Part shown: positions 1 to 11,304 of the stretch, in pieces
How positions within the stretch are numbered: the stretch's first letter is position 1
How the letters are laid out: every line of letters begins with the position of its first letter
Assembly (NCBI RefSeq): GCF_001182895.1
Contig: NZ_LFQR01000030.1
Span: forward strand, 1 to 64,000
Origin: Frateuria defendens
GTDB lineage: Bacteria > Pseudomonadota > Gammaproteobacteria > Xanthomonadales > Rhodanobacteraceae
Direction: 5' to 3'
Length of the DNA: 64,000 bases
The notes under the pieces: model-generated
What the model saw: only the letters and a program-made list of their open reading frames with translations
Databases searched by the model: none
What the model was told of the DNA's origin: nothing
Program-made: the position numbers and the translations under genes

Positions 1-97
1 GCACGCCTCGACACCGTTTCGCGCCGTCATCGCGCAGCCTGCCCGTGGACACACGTCCTTTGTTTATCACTGTTGGCTGGCATCCTGCGCCGTGTTG

Positions 98-640
98 CTA
101 CGGCGGAAAGAACCAGCCTGTGATCCGCCCCTCCCACACGCTGACGAAGCGAGGTGCCCGCGTGGATTTGGTGGTGCCACGCCACACCTCGGCCGGTGTT
201 TTCCCATGCAGGTGCTGATGCGGTCGCGCGTGGTTGTACCAAGCCCGGAACTCCACCAGCTTGGTCCGCAGTTCGTCTTTGTCCACGATGGCGATGCGGT
301 CCAGATGGCGCTTGAACGTGCCGAAGAAGCGCTCGATGCGTCCGTTCTGCCACGGGGCGTGCAGATCGATGGTTTGCAGACGAATGCCGAGCAGGGTGAG
401 CGTGGTTTTCACCAGGCGGCTGTTGAAGCACGCCTCGTTGTCCACGCGAATCACGCACGGCAAAACAGCCACTACCAGAGCGTGAACGAGGTGACAGGGC
501 TGCAGGCGGGGTCGGGCGGCTACCAGCTCCACGTGGGGGCACCACTGGATCTGCAGATGGGCATCGGTCGCGCCAGCCAGGATGACGTGAAGATGTGAAT
601 TTGCATTCAGAGCAATGAAAAAGGGCTGGACAGCTTTCAT
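98..640 (-). pseudogene. IS transposase fragment (integrase core, DDE)
   Basis: The readable part is the C-terminal half of an integrase-core (rve) transposase of the IS3/IS481 type. A DD35E triad can be proposed: D26, D67 in RVDNEACF and E103 in NGRIERFFGTFK, followed by the usual YNHARPHQHL and TPAEVW motifs near the end. No N-terminal helix-turn-helix region is present; the frame begins inside the terminator of the neighbouring gene, so the 5' part is missing. Neither terminal inverted repeats nor a second ORF were found. It is read as a dead insertion-sequence remnant. The exact IS family is not settled from sequence alone. Confidence 0.7.
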
Positions 641-652
641 GATCTAGCCCTT
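617..652 (-). terminator. intrinsic terminator of the DJ-1/PfpI gene
   Basis: A 10-bp stem (621-630 with 643-652, one G-U pair) is followed on the minus strand by five T residues. It lies 24 bases after the stop of the DJ-1/PfpI gene and is oriented to end its transcript. The transposase fragment begins inside it. Confidence 0.75.
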
Positions 653-675
653 GTTTCATGTTGATAGCGGCCGGA

Positions 676-1525
676 TCACTTCAGGTGCTTGAGCACTTCC
701 TGGCCCACTTCCAGCGCCGAGGCCGGGTTCTGGCCGGTGATCAGCTCGCGGTCCACCACCATGTTCGGGGTCCACGGCGCGGTGTTGCTGCTGTAGCGCA
801 CGCCGGCCTGTTCCAGGGCGGTCTGCGGGTAGAACTTCATGGCGCCGCCCTTGAGCAGGGCCTTGGCCTGTTCTTCTTCCTGGTTGCTGATCACGGTGAC
901 GCGGTAGCCGGCGTAGATCCAGGGCTGCTGCGCCTTGGCGCTGCCCTTGGCCTCCAGCTGGCGGGTGAAGTCCTGCGCGTCGCCGAGGGTGGAAAGCAGG
1001 GCGATCGGGCCGTGGCAGACGAGGGCGGTGGTCTTGCCCGCGCCGCGCCGTGGAAGTTGGCCAGTAGCTTGCCGAGTTCCGCGCTGTGCAGCAGGTCCTG
1101 CATCGGCGCGTGGTCGCCGGGGACGTAGACGGCGTCGAAGTGGCCGTAGCCGATCTGCGCCACGCGGTCGAGGCTGATCACCGGTGAATCCGTGGGCGAG
1201 GTGAGCTTGAGCTTCTCCATCAGCGCCCGGTAGGCCTTGAGGTCGGCCTCGCTGCCGCCGAAATACATCTTGTCCAGCGAGGACTTGTCCACCGACGGCG
1301 CGTCGCCGCGCGGGGGGGGGCGAAGGTCACCGTGTGGCCGGCGTCGAGGAACAGCTTGACCGGCTGCATCAGCTCGTTGAGGTAGAAGCCGGTGGGGTAG
1401 ACCTTGCCGTCCTTGAGGTCGAGGTGGTCGGTGTCGGAGAGCACGACCAGCACGTTGCCGGCGTGGGCACCGAACGCGGCGAGGCCGTTGGCGAGCGCGG
1501 CGGCGAGCTTGGATACGAGTTTCAT
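676..1525 (-). pseudogene. DJ-1/PfpI family protein (type 1 glutamine amidotransferase-like), two frameshifts
   Basis: The pieces add up to about 283 residues of a DJ-1/PfpI-superfamily protein of the Hsp31/YDR533C kind. The start [16 protein letters not shown] has an AGGAG site before it. The nucleophile elbow reads LVCHGP. Two frame breaks are visible. The first is in a run of nine G at 1312-1320. The second is a tandem duplication of the pentamer GCGCC at 1040-1049; deleting one copy restores [15 protein letters not shown]. Family members are chaperone/glyoxalase-like stress proteins. The gene faces a LysR regulator across about 100 bp. Both breaks could be assembly errors, especially the homopolymer, so it may be intact in the cell. 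Confidence 0.75.
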
Positions 1526-1626
1526 GGGGCAGTCTCCTGGGAGGAAAGGATGCGCGCACTTTCATTGAGGCCGCCGACGGCGATAAATTTGGCGGCGAGC
1601 AAATAATTTGTTCTTGAAGGGCAAAG

Positions 1627-2532
1627 ATGGGCCGCCGATTCGACTACCTGGGCGACGTGGAAGCCTTCACCACCGTGGTGGCGCAGGGCTCGTTGACGGC
1701 GGCGGCGGTGGTGCTCTCGACCACGCCCTCGGTGGTCAGCCGCGCCATCGGGCGGCTGGAGGCGCGCCTGGGCGTGCAGCTGCTGCGCCGTACCACGCGG
1801 CGCTTGAGCCTCACCGAGGCGGGGCGCCTGTACCTGGAGCAGGCGCGCGCCGCCTTCGCCCTGATCGACGACGCCGAGCGCGCGATCCAGGGGCAGGGCG
1901 GCGAACTGGCCGGCCGCGTGCGGCTCAGCGTGCCCACCACCTACGGCCACTACCGGCTGCCGCCGCTGCTGGAGCGGTTCGCGCGGCAATACCCGCAGGT
2001 GCAGCTCGAACTCAACATCACCAACCGCAACGTCGACCTGGTGGCCGAGGGCTACGACCTCGCCATCCGCCTCGGCCCGCTGCCGGACAGCGGCCTGGTG
2101 GCGCGCAAGCTGGAGGACGCCGTGCTGTGCCTGGTCGCCGCGCCCGCCTACCTCGAACGCGCCGGCACGCCGCGCACGCTGGAGGAACTGGCGCGGCACC
2201 TGTGCCTGCCCTTCGTAATGCCGAGCACCGGGCGCACGGCGCCGTGGCTGTTCCGCGACGAGGGGCGCGAGGTGGAATGGACGCCTACGGCGCACGTGGA
2301 GGTGTCGGACGACGTGCTCGGCGTGGTGTCCCTGGCCGAGCATGGCCTGGGCATCTGCCAGACCTACGACTTCATCGCGCGCGACCGCCTGGAGCGGGGG
2401 CGGCTGGTCGAGCTGCTGCCGCAGGCGCGCGGGCGCTCGCGGCCGTTCTCGCTGATCTACGCGCCGCACCGGCGCCTGTCGGCGGCCTCGCGGGCCCTGA
2501 TCGACTTCCTGGGCGTGGCGGCGCAGGCCTGA
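1627..2532 (+). CDS. LysR-family transcriptional regulator
   Basis: A 301-residue LysR-type regulator. The N-terminal winged helix-turn-helix lies at about residues 10-65 (GSLTAAA..., [12 protein letters not shown]) and the substrate-binding domain fills about 90-295, which is full length for the family. The start ATG is preceded by GAAGGGC. It is divergent from the DJ-1/PfpI gene with a shared 100-bp promoter region, the classic LysR arrangement, so that gene is the likely target. The intergenic region contains GCCGCC and GGCGGC half-sites around an AT-rich centre, but no clear T-N11-A operator could be assigned. The inducer is unknown. Confidence 0.9.
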   Translation: MGRRFDYLGDVEAFTTVVAQGSLTAAAVVLSTTPSVVSRAIGRLEARLGVQLLRRTTRRLSLTEAGRLYLEQARAAFALIDDAERAIQGQGGELAGRVRLSVPTTYGHYRLPPLLERFARQYPQVQLELNITNRNVDLVAEGYDLAIRLGPLPDSGLVARKLEDAVLCLVAAPAYLERAGTPRTLEELARHLCLPFVMPSTGRTAPWLFRDEGREVEWTPTAHVEVSDDVLGVVSLAEHGLGICQTYDFIARDRLERGRLVELLPQARGRSRPFSLIYAPHRRLSAASRALIDFLGVAAQA

Positions 2533-2790
2533 GCCGGTGCGGGCCGGCGGACACCGGCCGTGATCCCGGCGAACCGCCGCGCGGCATCCCCGGAATTCGC
2601 GAAACCCTTCGCCCTTTCCGCGCCGGCAATGCGGCTAGCATCGGGGCGCCCCCGGCACGGCGGGGCACAGGGGAAAACTGATCCAGAACATCGTCCCGCG
2701 CGCTGTGGCTGCAGGGGTAAACGGTGCGGAAGGCGTCATGCCTTCCCTCTCTCTCGATTCTCTTCATCCGATCTGATGGGAGTATTCGTC

Positions 2791-4338
2791 ATGTCTAGGT
2801 TCGTTACACAGGAAGTGCACGCAACCGGATCGGGCGCGCTCGCGCGCGCCCTGCTGCCGTTGGGCATCGCCGCCGCGATCGTGGCGGCGCCGGCGCAGGC
2901 TGCCTCGCCCGCCGCCGCCTCGACCGCGGGGAGCGCCGCGCCGGACATCGTGGTCGGCCCCGTTCCACTGCCCAACCCGCGGGTGCCCGGCTACGCTTAC
3001 CCGGAGTCGCAGGACACCCTTCTCAGGCACGTCAACCAGGGCGACCGGGCCTGGATCGCCACGCATGCCTGGGGGCTGTGGGTGGCGTTGACGACCAAGG
3101 TGCTGCCTGGCTTGAGCGTCTACGAGACCTGGCAGTCGCCCTACAACGGCCAGGTGCTGTCCTCCGGGCTCGATGCCGGCGGCCGGACCCAGTTCGTCGG
3201 CCCCGGCGGCGAATCCACGCTGCTGCACCGGGCGCAGCGCCCGCATCAGTTTCACGGCCGCCAGTTCGTGGCGCTGACCGAGGCGACGCCCATCCCGAGC
3301 ACCAGCGACCAGGTGCTGGTCACGGTCAACTGGTCACCGCAGATGGCCAGACAGGTGGTGCAGAACAACTGGTTGTCGTCGGCCACGCTGGACAAGCTGC
3401 TCGCCGCGGGCCAGCAGGGCATCACGCTCAACAACTACTCGGTGAGCCTCAAGCCCACCTATCTGTGGATGGGCGCGCCGCTGCTGGCGCAGGGGCGCTA
3501 TTACCGCATGAGTACCTGGCCCGGGCCGCCCAGCCCGGCCGCGCCTTTCCCGTCGAGCCGGTGGGGGCAGTGCGTATGGGTGGACACGCAGGACCCCGGC
3601 AACGGGGCCGGCGCCGGCGGCACCGACGCCACCTGCAGCCCCGACGGCCGTTCGCGCACGCCGGCCAGCACCTACGGGCTGGGCAGCTTCATCCATTTCA
3701 AGCTGACCGCGCAGGAAGCCAAGCAGTGGGCGGAGGAGGGCATCAACGTGCAGATCGGCAAGACCACCTACCAGCCCAAGGCCGGCGAGGTGGTGATTCT
3801 GGCGGCGATGCACGTGGGCACGCGCGAGATGACCGAATGGACGTGGCAGTCGTACTGGTGGCAGCCCGATCCCAGGCGGGCCGTCGCGCCGGCGACCGCG
3901 GCCGACGTCGCCGCCCGCCCCGCGCAGCTGCGCGGGGCGCCGGCGCACTACGCGATGTGCGCGGCCTACCAGATGGTGGCGCCCAACCAGCCCATCACCG
4001 GCGGCCGGGGGACGATGCCCTACCTCTGCTACAACCCCTACCTGGAAGCGCCTTTCGCGCCCAGCGACCTGCCGGACTCCCGGCCCTGGACCTACCAGGG
4101 GAGGCTCTACAACCTCAACGTGGGCGTGCAGACCAACTGCATGGACTGCCATATCCAGGCGACCTACGCGAAGGGCAACGGCAAGCCGCTGCCGTACACG
4201 GCGGACCGCTACATCGACCTCAATAGCCCGGCCTTCAAGGGTTACCTGAAGCTGGATTTCTCGTGGTCGATCCAGGGCAACGTGAAGGTGTCCACGTCGC
4301 AGGCGCCTTCCTCGTCCGACGGCCAGGGCCAGCACTGA
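2791..4338 (+). CDS. exported protein with a single c-type haem motif
   Basis: A 515-residue protein. The start at 2791 is chosen because GGGAG (2778-2782) sits 8 bases upstream and a signal peptide follows (hydrophobic stretch LLPLGIAAAIVAAPAQA). The only recognisable motif is one CXXCH at residues 450-454 (CMDCH), which would bind one c-type haem in the periplasm. The rest of the chain is rich in Trp, Tyr and Pro and matches no family I can name. It has no electron-transfer partner next door: it lies between a LysR gene and copA. A haem-containing periplasmic enzyme or a structural cytochrome-like protein is possible; function is not assigned. Confidence 0.75.
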   Translation: MSRFVTQEVHATGSGALARALLPLGIAAAIVAAPAQAASPAAASTAGSAAPDIVVGPVPLPNPRVPGYAYPESQDTLLRHVNQGDRAWIATHAWGLWVALTTKVLPGLSVYETWQSPYNGQVLSSGLDAGGRTQFVGPGGESTLLHRAQRPHQFHGRQFVALTEATPIPSTSDQVLVTVNWSPQMARQVVQNNWLSSATLDKLLAAGQQGITLNNYSVSLKPTYLWMGAPLLAQGRYYRMSTWPGPPSPAAPFPSSRWGQCVWVDTQDPGNGAGAGGTDATCSPDGRSRTPASTYGLGSFIHFKLTAQEAKQWAEEGINVQIGKTTYQPKAGEVVILAAMHVGTREMTEWTWQSYWWQPDPRRAVAPATAADVAARPAQLRGAPAHYAMCAAYQMVAPNQPITGGRGTMPYLCYNPYLEAPFAPSDLPDSRPWTYQGRLYNLNVGVQTNCMDCHIQATYAKGNGKPLPYTADRYIDLNSPAFKGYLKLDFSWSIQGNVKVSTSQAPSSSDGQGQH

Positions 4339-4395
4339 TGCGGACCGGGGCGGCGCGGCCCGCGCCGCCCCGTCGCCTCCACGCGCACAGGCGCC

Positions 4396-4427
4396 TTGAC
4401 CCTGGTGTCGCCTCCAGGGCCTAGACT
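4396..4427 (+). promoter_or_regulatory. CueR/MerR-type promoter of copA
   Basis: The -35 hexamer TTGACC (4396-4401) and the -10 TAGACT (4422-4427) are separated by 20 bp, longer than the normal 17 and typical of promoters activated by MerR-family proteins. The spacer holds the perfect dyad CCCTGG-N8-CCAGGG (4400-4419). The layout and the CTTGACC...TAGACT ends resemble known CueR-controlled copA promoters. No cueR gene lies in this window, so the regulator must be elsewhere. Confidence 0.7.
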
Positions 4428-4480
4428 CGTGATCGCAACGATGCCAGGCGCAGAGGCTGGACGACGAAAGAAGGCGAGGC

Positions 4481-6672
<2,192 letters not shown>

Positions 6673-6676
<4 letters not shown>

Positions 6677-6695
6677 GCGCGCTTCGCGCGCGACC
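6673..6695 (+). repeat. GTAG-headed REP-like hairpin
   Basis: The sequence is GTAG followed by GCGCGC-TTC-GCGCGC and GACC. It overlaps the stop codon of copA. The same design (GTAG, GCGCGC stem, GACC tail) recurs at 62243-62268. A GTAG head plus palindrome is the hallmark of REP sequences associated with RAYT proteins; no RAYT gene is in the window. Confidence 0.6.
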
Positions 6696-6852
6696 GCGAC
6701 GCCGCGGCGTTCCGTTTCGCAGGCTGGCCGCGCGCAAGCCGCGACTGCATCGTCGCCGGCAGGCTTCGGCGTGAGCAGGCGCCGCGGCCGGCGGCCTTCG
6801 AGTAGAGGATGTTTTAAGCTTGGCGCTTGTCCCTTGCCGGAACGCCCGCTCC

Positions 6853-7257
6853 ATGTCCGACACCCGCGCCCTGATCGAGCACTACTACGCGGCCTTCAAC
6901 CGCGGCGACTGGGAGGCGATGCTCGGCTGCCTCGCCGACGACGTCGCGCACGACATCAACCAGGGCGGCCGCGAGACGGGGCGTGAGGCGTTCCGCGACT
7001 TCCTCGCGCGCATGCAGCGCAGCTACCGCGAGCAGCTGCGCGATATCCGGGTGATGGTGGCCGACGACGGCCGGCGCGCCGCCGCCGAATACGTGGTGCA
7101 CGGCGAATACCTCGCCGACGACGAGGGCCTGCCGCCGGCGCGCGGCCAGCGCTACGTGCTGCCGGGCGGGGCCTTCTTCGAGTTGCGTGAGGGCCGCATC
7201 GCCCGCGTCACCAACTACTACAACCTCGGCGACTGGATCGCCCAGGTGAGCGCCTGA
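6853..7257 (+). CDS. SnoaL/ketosteroid-isomerase-like protein (NTF2 fold)
   Basis: A 134-residue protein of the SnoaL-like/nuclear transport factor 2 superfamily. The N-terminus MSDTRALIEHYYAAFNRGDW and the core strand around YVVHGEY are typical. An in-frame start at 6820 exists, but the family-like N-terminus begins at 6853. These small alpha+beta barrels bind hydrophobic ligands or catalyse isomerisation and hydration; the substrate here is unknown. The next gene begins 1 base after its stop, and the spacing through 8756 suggests one transcription unit with the acetyltransferase and the nitrilase. Confidence 0.8.
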   Translation: MSDTRALIEHYYAAFNRGDWEAMLGCLADDVAHDINQGGRETGREAFRDFLARMQRSYREQLRDIRVMVADDGRRAAAEYVVHGEYLADDEGLPPARGQRYVLPGGAFFELREGRIARVTNYYNLGDWIAQVSA

Positions 7258-7258
7258 C

Positions 7259-7855
7259 GTGAGCCTTCGCGTATTGTGCCGCCACGGCGCCGAGGTGGCG
7301 CCGTACCTGCCCGACGTGGCGCGCCTGCGCATCGCGGTGTTCCGCGACTGGCCGTATCTGTACGAGGGCGAGGACGCCTACGAGCAGCGCTACCTCGAAG
7401 CCTACGCGCGCTCGTCGCGCAGCGTGTTCGTGCTGGCGCTGGACGGCGAGGCGGTGGTCGGCGCCTCCACCGGCATCCCGCTGTCGGACGACGACGCGGC
7501 CTTTCGCCAGCCGTTCCTGGCGCGCGGCATCGACCCGGCCGGGGTGTTCTACTGCGGCGAGTCGGTGCTGCTGCCGGCCTACCGCGGGCAGGGTCTGGGG
7601 CACCGCTTCTTCGACGAGCGCGAGGCGCACGCGCGCGGGCTCGGCGGCTATGCCATGACCGCCTTCTGCGCGGTGGAGCGCGCGGACGACGACCCGCGCC
7701 GCCCGCCCGGCTACCGCCCCAACGATGCGTTCTGGACCAAGCGCGGCTACCGGCGGCAGGACGACCTGTTCTGCCAGTTGGACTGGAAGGAGGCCGGCGC
7801 CGACGCGGCGAGCCGCCACCGCCTGCGTTTCTGGCTGCGGCCGCTGGAGCATTGA
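7259..7855 (+). CDS. GNAT-family acetyltransferase
   Basis: A 198-residue protein starting at GTG, 1 base after the SnoaL-like gene. The GNAT core is visible as the acyl-CoA-binding loop AYRGQGLGHRFFDER with the expected preceding strand (GVFYCGESVLLPA). The rest (WPYLYEGEDAYEQRYL, FWTKRGYRRQDDLF) resembles conserved GNAT proteins encoded next to nitrilases. The acceptor substrate is unknown. Only 4 bases separate its stop from the start of the carbon-nitrogen hydrolase, so the two are probably co-translated and may act on the same amine or amide compound. Confidence 0.85.
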   Translation: MSLRVLCRHGAEVAPYLPDVARLRIAVFRDWPYLYEGEDAYEQRYLEAYARSSRSVFVLALDGEAVVGASTGIPLSDDDAAFRQPFLARGIDPAGVFYCGESVLLPAYRGQGLGHRFFDEREAHARGLGGYAMTAFCAVERADDDPRRPPGYRPNDAFWTKRGYRRQDDLFCQLDWKEAGADAASRHRLRFWLRPLEH

Positions 7856-7859
7856 GACG

Positions 7860-8756
7860 ATGACATTGAAGGTTGCGCTGGCGCAGTGGCAGATCGGCTC
7901 GCCGGCCCGTTTCGACGATTTCGCCGCGCGCGTGGAAGAGGCGGTGGCGCAGGCCGCCGCGCACGGCGCGCGCCTGCTGGTGCTGCCCGAGTACCTGGCG
8001 ATGGAGCTGGCCCACCTGTTCGGCCCCGCGGTGTACGCCGACGTGCCGCGCTCGCTGGAGGCGGTGGACGCGCTGTACCCGGCCTGGCGCGCGCTGTTCG
8101 CCGAGCAGGCGCGCCGGCACGCGCTGTATCTCGTGGCCGGCACGTTCCTGAAGCGCGAGGCGGACGGCCGCTACCGCAACCGCGCGCTGCTGTGCGCACC
8201 CGACGGCACGGTGGCCGAGCAGGACAAGCTCTGCCTCACCGGCTACGAGAAGGACGCGGCGGTGATCGCGCCCGGCGAGGTGCTGCGCGTGTTCGACACC
8301 GAGCTCGGCCGCGTCGGCATCAACATCTGCTACGACAGCGAGTTCCCCCTCTACGCCCGCGCCCAGGCCGAGGCCGGCGCGGCGCTGCTGCTGGTGCCGA
8401 GCTGCACCGACACGGAGGCCGGCGCCAGCCGCGTGCGCATCGGCTGCCAGGCGCGCGCGCTGGAGAACCAGCTGCCGGTGCTGTGCGCGGTGACTGCGGG
8501 CGAGAGCGACTGGAGCCCGCTGCTGGACACCAACACCGGCCGCGCCGCGGTGTACGTGCAGCCCGACCACGGCCTGCCGGCCGACGGCGTGCTGGCCCGG
8601 CACGGCGAGCATCCGGGCTGGCTGTTCGCCGAGCTGGACGTCGCCGCCATGCGCGCGGTGCGCGCCGAGGGGCAGGTGGGCGTGGCCGCGGACTGGGACG
8701 GCCAGCTGCGGCCGGACCTGCTGCGCGCGCGGCGCGGGGCGTTCGTGGCGCCATGA
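7860..8756 (+). CDS. carbon-nitrogen hydrolase (nitrilase superfamily amidase)
   Basis: A 298-residue nitrilase-superfamily enzyme. The Glu-Lys-Cys triad is visible: E44 in LVLPEYLAM, K123 in AEQDKLCLTGYEKD and C157 in NICYDSEFP. Such enzymes hydrolyse amides or N-carbamoyl compounds in the cytoplasm; the substrate cannot be told from the sequence. Start chosen at the ATG 4 bases after the acetyltransferase stop. Its TGA overlaps the ATG of folC (ATGA), tying it to the folC-purF block. The pairing with a GNAT enzyme suggests amide or omega-amide turnover, but this is inference. Confidence 0.9.
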   Translation: MTLKVALAQWQIGSPARFDDFAARVEEAVAQAAAHGARLLVLPEYLAMELAHLFGPAVYADVPRSLEAVDALYPAWRALFAEQARRHALYLVAGTFLKREADGRYRNRALLCAPDGTVAEQDKLCLTGYEKDAAVIAPGEVLRVFDTELGRVGINICYDSEFPLYARAQAEAGAALLLVPSCTDTEAGASRVRIGCQARALENQLPVLCAVTAGESDWSPLLDTNTGRAAVYVQPDHGLPADGVLARHGEHPGWLFAELDVAAMRAVRAEGQVGVAADWDGQLRPDLLRARRGAFVAP

Positions 8757-10165
8757 CCCAGCGTTCCCTGGCCGACTGGCTGGCCTACCAGGAAGGCATC
8801 AACCCGCGCAGCATCGAACTCGGCCTCGACCGCGTGCGCGAGGTCTGGCAGCGCCTGGGCGCGAAGGCGCCGGCGCGGCGCGTGATCACCGTGGGCGGCA
8901 CCAACGGCAAGGGCTCCACTGTGGCGATGCTGGAGGCCATGCTGCAGGCCGCGGGCCGGCGCGTGGGCTGCTACACCTCGCCGCACCTGCTGCGCTACAA
9001 CGAGCGCATCCGCATCGATGGCCGCGATGCCGGCGACGCGGCCCTGGTCGGTGCCTTCGAACGCATCGAGGCCGCGCGCGGCGGCGACGCGACGGATGCC
9101 ATCCCGCTCACCTATTTCGAATTCGGCACGCTGGCCGCGCTGGATCTCTTCGCCCGCGCCGGGCTCGACGTGGCGGTGCTGGAAGTGGGCCTGGGCGGGC
9201 GGCTGGACGCGGTGAACATCGTCGATGCCGACATCGCCGTGATCACTACCATCGACCTCGACCACATGGACTGGCTGGGCGCCGACCGCGACAGCATCGG
9301 CCGCGAGAAGGCCGGCATCGCGCGCGCCGGGCGGCCGGCCATCGTGGGCGAGCCGGCACCGCCGGCGGGCCTGCTGGATGCGCTGGCCGAGCGTGGCGCG
9401 CGCACCGAGCGCGCCGGCGTGGACTTCCACGTCGAGCGCCATGTCGCAGGCTGGCGCTGGCGCCACCGCGACGGCACCGCGCTCGACCTGCCGGACCCGC
9501 CGCTGGCCGCGCCGGTGCAATACGCCAACGCGGCCACCGCGATCGCCGCCCTGCATGCCTTGGCCGCCGGGGACGGCGCGCTGTTCGCCGCACCAGGCGA
9601 GCCCGGGCCGCGGTCGCGGCCCGGGCTGCGCGACGCCGGGCACCGGCCCTTCGCCGGCGCCGCCGAGCCGGCCGTCCACGAAGGCGCGCATGCCGGCTTC
9701 GCCGAAGCCGTCGCCCGGGGCCTGCTGCACACCCGCGTGGCCGCGCGCCTGCAGCATCTCGGCGGCGATCCCGCCTTGATCGTGGACGTGGGCCACAACC
9801 CGCAGGCCGCGCGCGCGCTGGCCGAATGGCTGGACAGCCGCCCGGGCGGGCGCGTGCACGCGGTGTACGGGGCGCTGTCGGACAAGGACGTGGCCGGGGT
9901 GATCGCCGCGCTGGGCGCGCGCATCGGCCACTGGCACCTCGCCGGCCTGGCCGCCGATACGCCGCGCGGCCTGCCGGCGGAGGCGCTGGGCGACACGCTG
10001 CGCCGCACCCTGCCGGCGGCGCGCTTCGACGCCCACGCGAGCGTGCACGAGGCCTTGCGTGCCGCGCGCGCGGCGGCGCGGCCGGGCGAGCGCATCCTCG
10101 CCTTCGGTTCGTTCTTCGTGGCCGCCGCGGTGCTGGAGGAGGCCGGCACCGAAGCGCGCGGCTGA
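8753..10165 (+). CDS. folC: bifunctional dihydrofolate/folylpolyglutamate synthase
   Basis: A 470-residue Mur-ligase-family enzyme that adds L-Glu to dihydropteroate and to folates. The ATP-binding loop GTNGKGST is at residues 49-56, with VGLGGRLDAVN and DVGHNPQAARAL further on. Start codon overlaps the preceding stop (ATGA). Gene order folC-dedD-cvpA-purF is the same as in enteric bacteria. Unusual: about 40 residues near 280-318, rich in Gly, Pro, Ala and Arg, look inserted in the linker before the C-terminal domain. The DNA there holds a 28-bp near-perfect palindrome at 9600-9627. The frame stays open, so the protein is probably functional. Confidence 0.93.
   Translation: MTQRSLADWLAYQEGINPRSIELGLDRVREVWQRLGAKAPARRVITVGGTNGKGSTVAMLEAMLQAAGRRVGCYTSPHLLRYNERIRIDGRDAGDAALVGAFERIEAARGGDATDAIPLTYFEFGTLAALDLFARAGLDVAVLEVGLGGRLDAVNIVDADIAVITTIDLDHMDWLGADRDSIGREKAGIARAGRPAIVGEPAPPAGLLDALAERGARTERAGVDFHVERHVAGWRWRHRDGTALDLPDPPLAAPVQYANAATAIAALHALAAGDGALFAAPGEPGPRSRPGLRDAGHRPFAGAAEPAVHEGAHAGFAEAVARGLLHTRVAARLQHLGGDPALIVDVGHNPQAARALAEWLDSRPGGRVHAVYGALSDKDVAGVIAALGARIGHWHLAGLAADTPRGLPAEALGDTLRRTLPAARFDAHASVHEALRAARAAARPGERILAFGSFFVAAAVLEEAGTEARG
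9600..9627. repeat. 28-bp palindrome inside folC
   Basis: Two 13-bp arms (9600-9612 and 9615-9627) are perfect reverse complements around the dinucleotide GT. The arms consist of AGCCCGGGCCGCG and its complement. It falls in the segment of folC that looks inserted relative to the family. Confidence 0.7.
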
Positions 10166-10208
10166 ACCGGCGTGCCGCGCCGAAAGCCAGCGCCGCGGCG
10201 CGGCCGGT

Positions 10209-10214
10209 TATAAT
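10209..10214 (+). promoter_or_regulatory. possible -10 box before dedD
   Basis: A perfect TATAAT lies between folC and dedD, 42 bases upstream of the dedD start. No convincing -35 hexamer is seen 16-18 bp before it, so this is a candidate only. Confidence 0.35.
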
Positions 10215-10255
10215 CCGCATGATTCGCGTCGTGCCCGACGACTTTGGAGCCTGTC

Positions 10256-11287
10256 TTGAAAACGCGCCTGCTGGGAGCCTTCGTCCTCATCGCCTTGGCG
10301 GTGATCTTCGTGCCGATGTTCTTCTCCAGCAGCCCGCCGAGCAGCGGCGGCGAGCAGACGGTCAGCCTGGACATCCCGCCCGCGCCCGACCGCGACCTGC
10401 AGACCAAGACCATGAGCCTCACCCCGCCGGCGCCGGGGCAGGGCGCCAACGCGCCCCAGCCGGCGGCGAGCGCCGCCGCGTCGTCCGACCGCCTGCCGAC
10501 GGTGAACATCGCCTCCAACCGTCCGCGCGACGTGGAGACCGACCCGGCCGCCGCCGCGCAGCAGGCGGCCACGCCGCCTGCGCAGCCGCAGCCGGTGATC
10601 CCTGCGCAGGCACCGCGCTCGGCCGCCAGCGAGCAGGCCGCCAAGGCGCAGAGCAAGCCCGCCGCCAGCGAACCGGCGGCCAAGCAGCCGCCGGCCGTGG
10701 GCGCGCCGGAGGACACCGCCGGCACCGCGGCGCGCGGCAGCTACACCCTCAACCTCAGCGCCTACGCCTCGGCGGCCAGCGCGCAGAGCCTGGTGCAGCG
10801 CGTGCGGGCGCTGGGCTATCCGGTTGCCGGGCGCGCCATCAACCAGGCCGGCCGCCAGCTCACCCTGGTCACGGCCGGCCCGTTCGCGACCCGCGCCGCC
10901 GCCGAGGCCGCGCGGCTGAAGATCACCCAGGCCGTCCACGGCGTGCCCGTCCGGCTGGAGAGCGGCGCCAGCGACCAGCGCGGCGACGCGGCCCCCGCGC
11001 CGTCCGCCGCCAACGCGGCGGCGCCTGCCGCGGCCAAGCCGGCCTCGCGCGCCGGTGGCTTCGCGGTGCAGGTGGCGGCGATGGGCAGCGAGGCGGACGC
11101 CCACGCGCTGCGCGACCGCCTGCGCGGCGGCGGCTTCGACGGGTTCGTGGACACGGTGAACGTAGGCGGCAAGCGCCTGTGGCGCGTGCGCGCCGGCCCG
11201 CAGACCCAGCGCGCCGACGCCGAGCGCCTGCGCGACCAGATCAAGGCCAAGCTGGGCCTGTCCGGCAACATCGTCACCGTCCCCTGA
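10256..11287 (+). CDS. dedD: DedD-like SPOR-domain cell-division protein with two SPOR repeats
   Basis: A 343-residue bitopic inner-membrane protein. The N-terminal anchor [19 protein letters not shown] is followed by a long Ala/Pro/Gln-rich periplasmic linker. Two segments fit the SPOR fold: about 162-225 ([15 protein letters not shown]...LVTAGPF) and about 266-340 ([15 protein letters not shown]...WRVRAGP). SPOR domains bind denuded septal peptidoglycan. A TTG start at 10256 is chosen because GGAG (10246-10249) sits 6 bases upstream; another TTG at 10244 is in frame. DedD is normally built with one SPOR domain, so the duplication is notable. It is flanked by folC and cvpA as in other gammaproteobacteria. 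Confidence 0.85.
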   Translation: MKTRLLGAFVLIALAVIFVPMFFSSSPPSSGGEQTVSLDIPPAPDRDLQTKTMSLTPPAPGQGANAPQPAASAAASSDRLPTVNIASNRPRDVETDPAAAAQQAATPPAQPQPVIPAQAPRSAASEQAAKAQSKPAASEPAAKQPPAVGAPEDTAGTAARGSYTLNLSAYASAASAQSLVQRVRALGYPVAGRAINQAGRQLTLVTAGPFATRAAAEAARLKITQAVHGVPVRLESGASDQRGDAAPAPSAANAAAPAAAKPASRAGGFAVQVAAMGSEADAHALRDRLRGGGFDGFVDTVNVGGKRLWRVRAGPQTQRADAERLRDQIKAKLGLSGNIVTVP

Positions 11288-11304
11288 CGCGCTGACCCTA
11301 AGAC

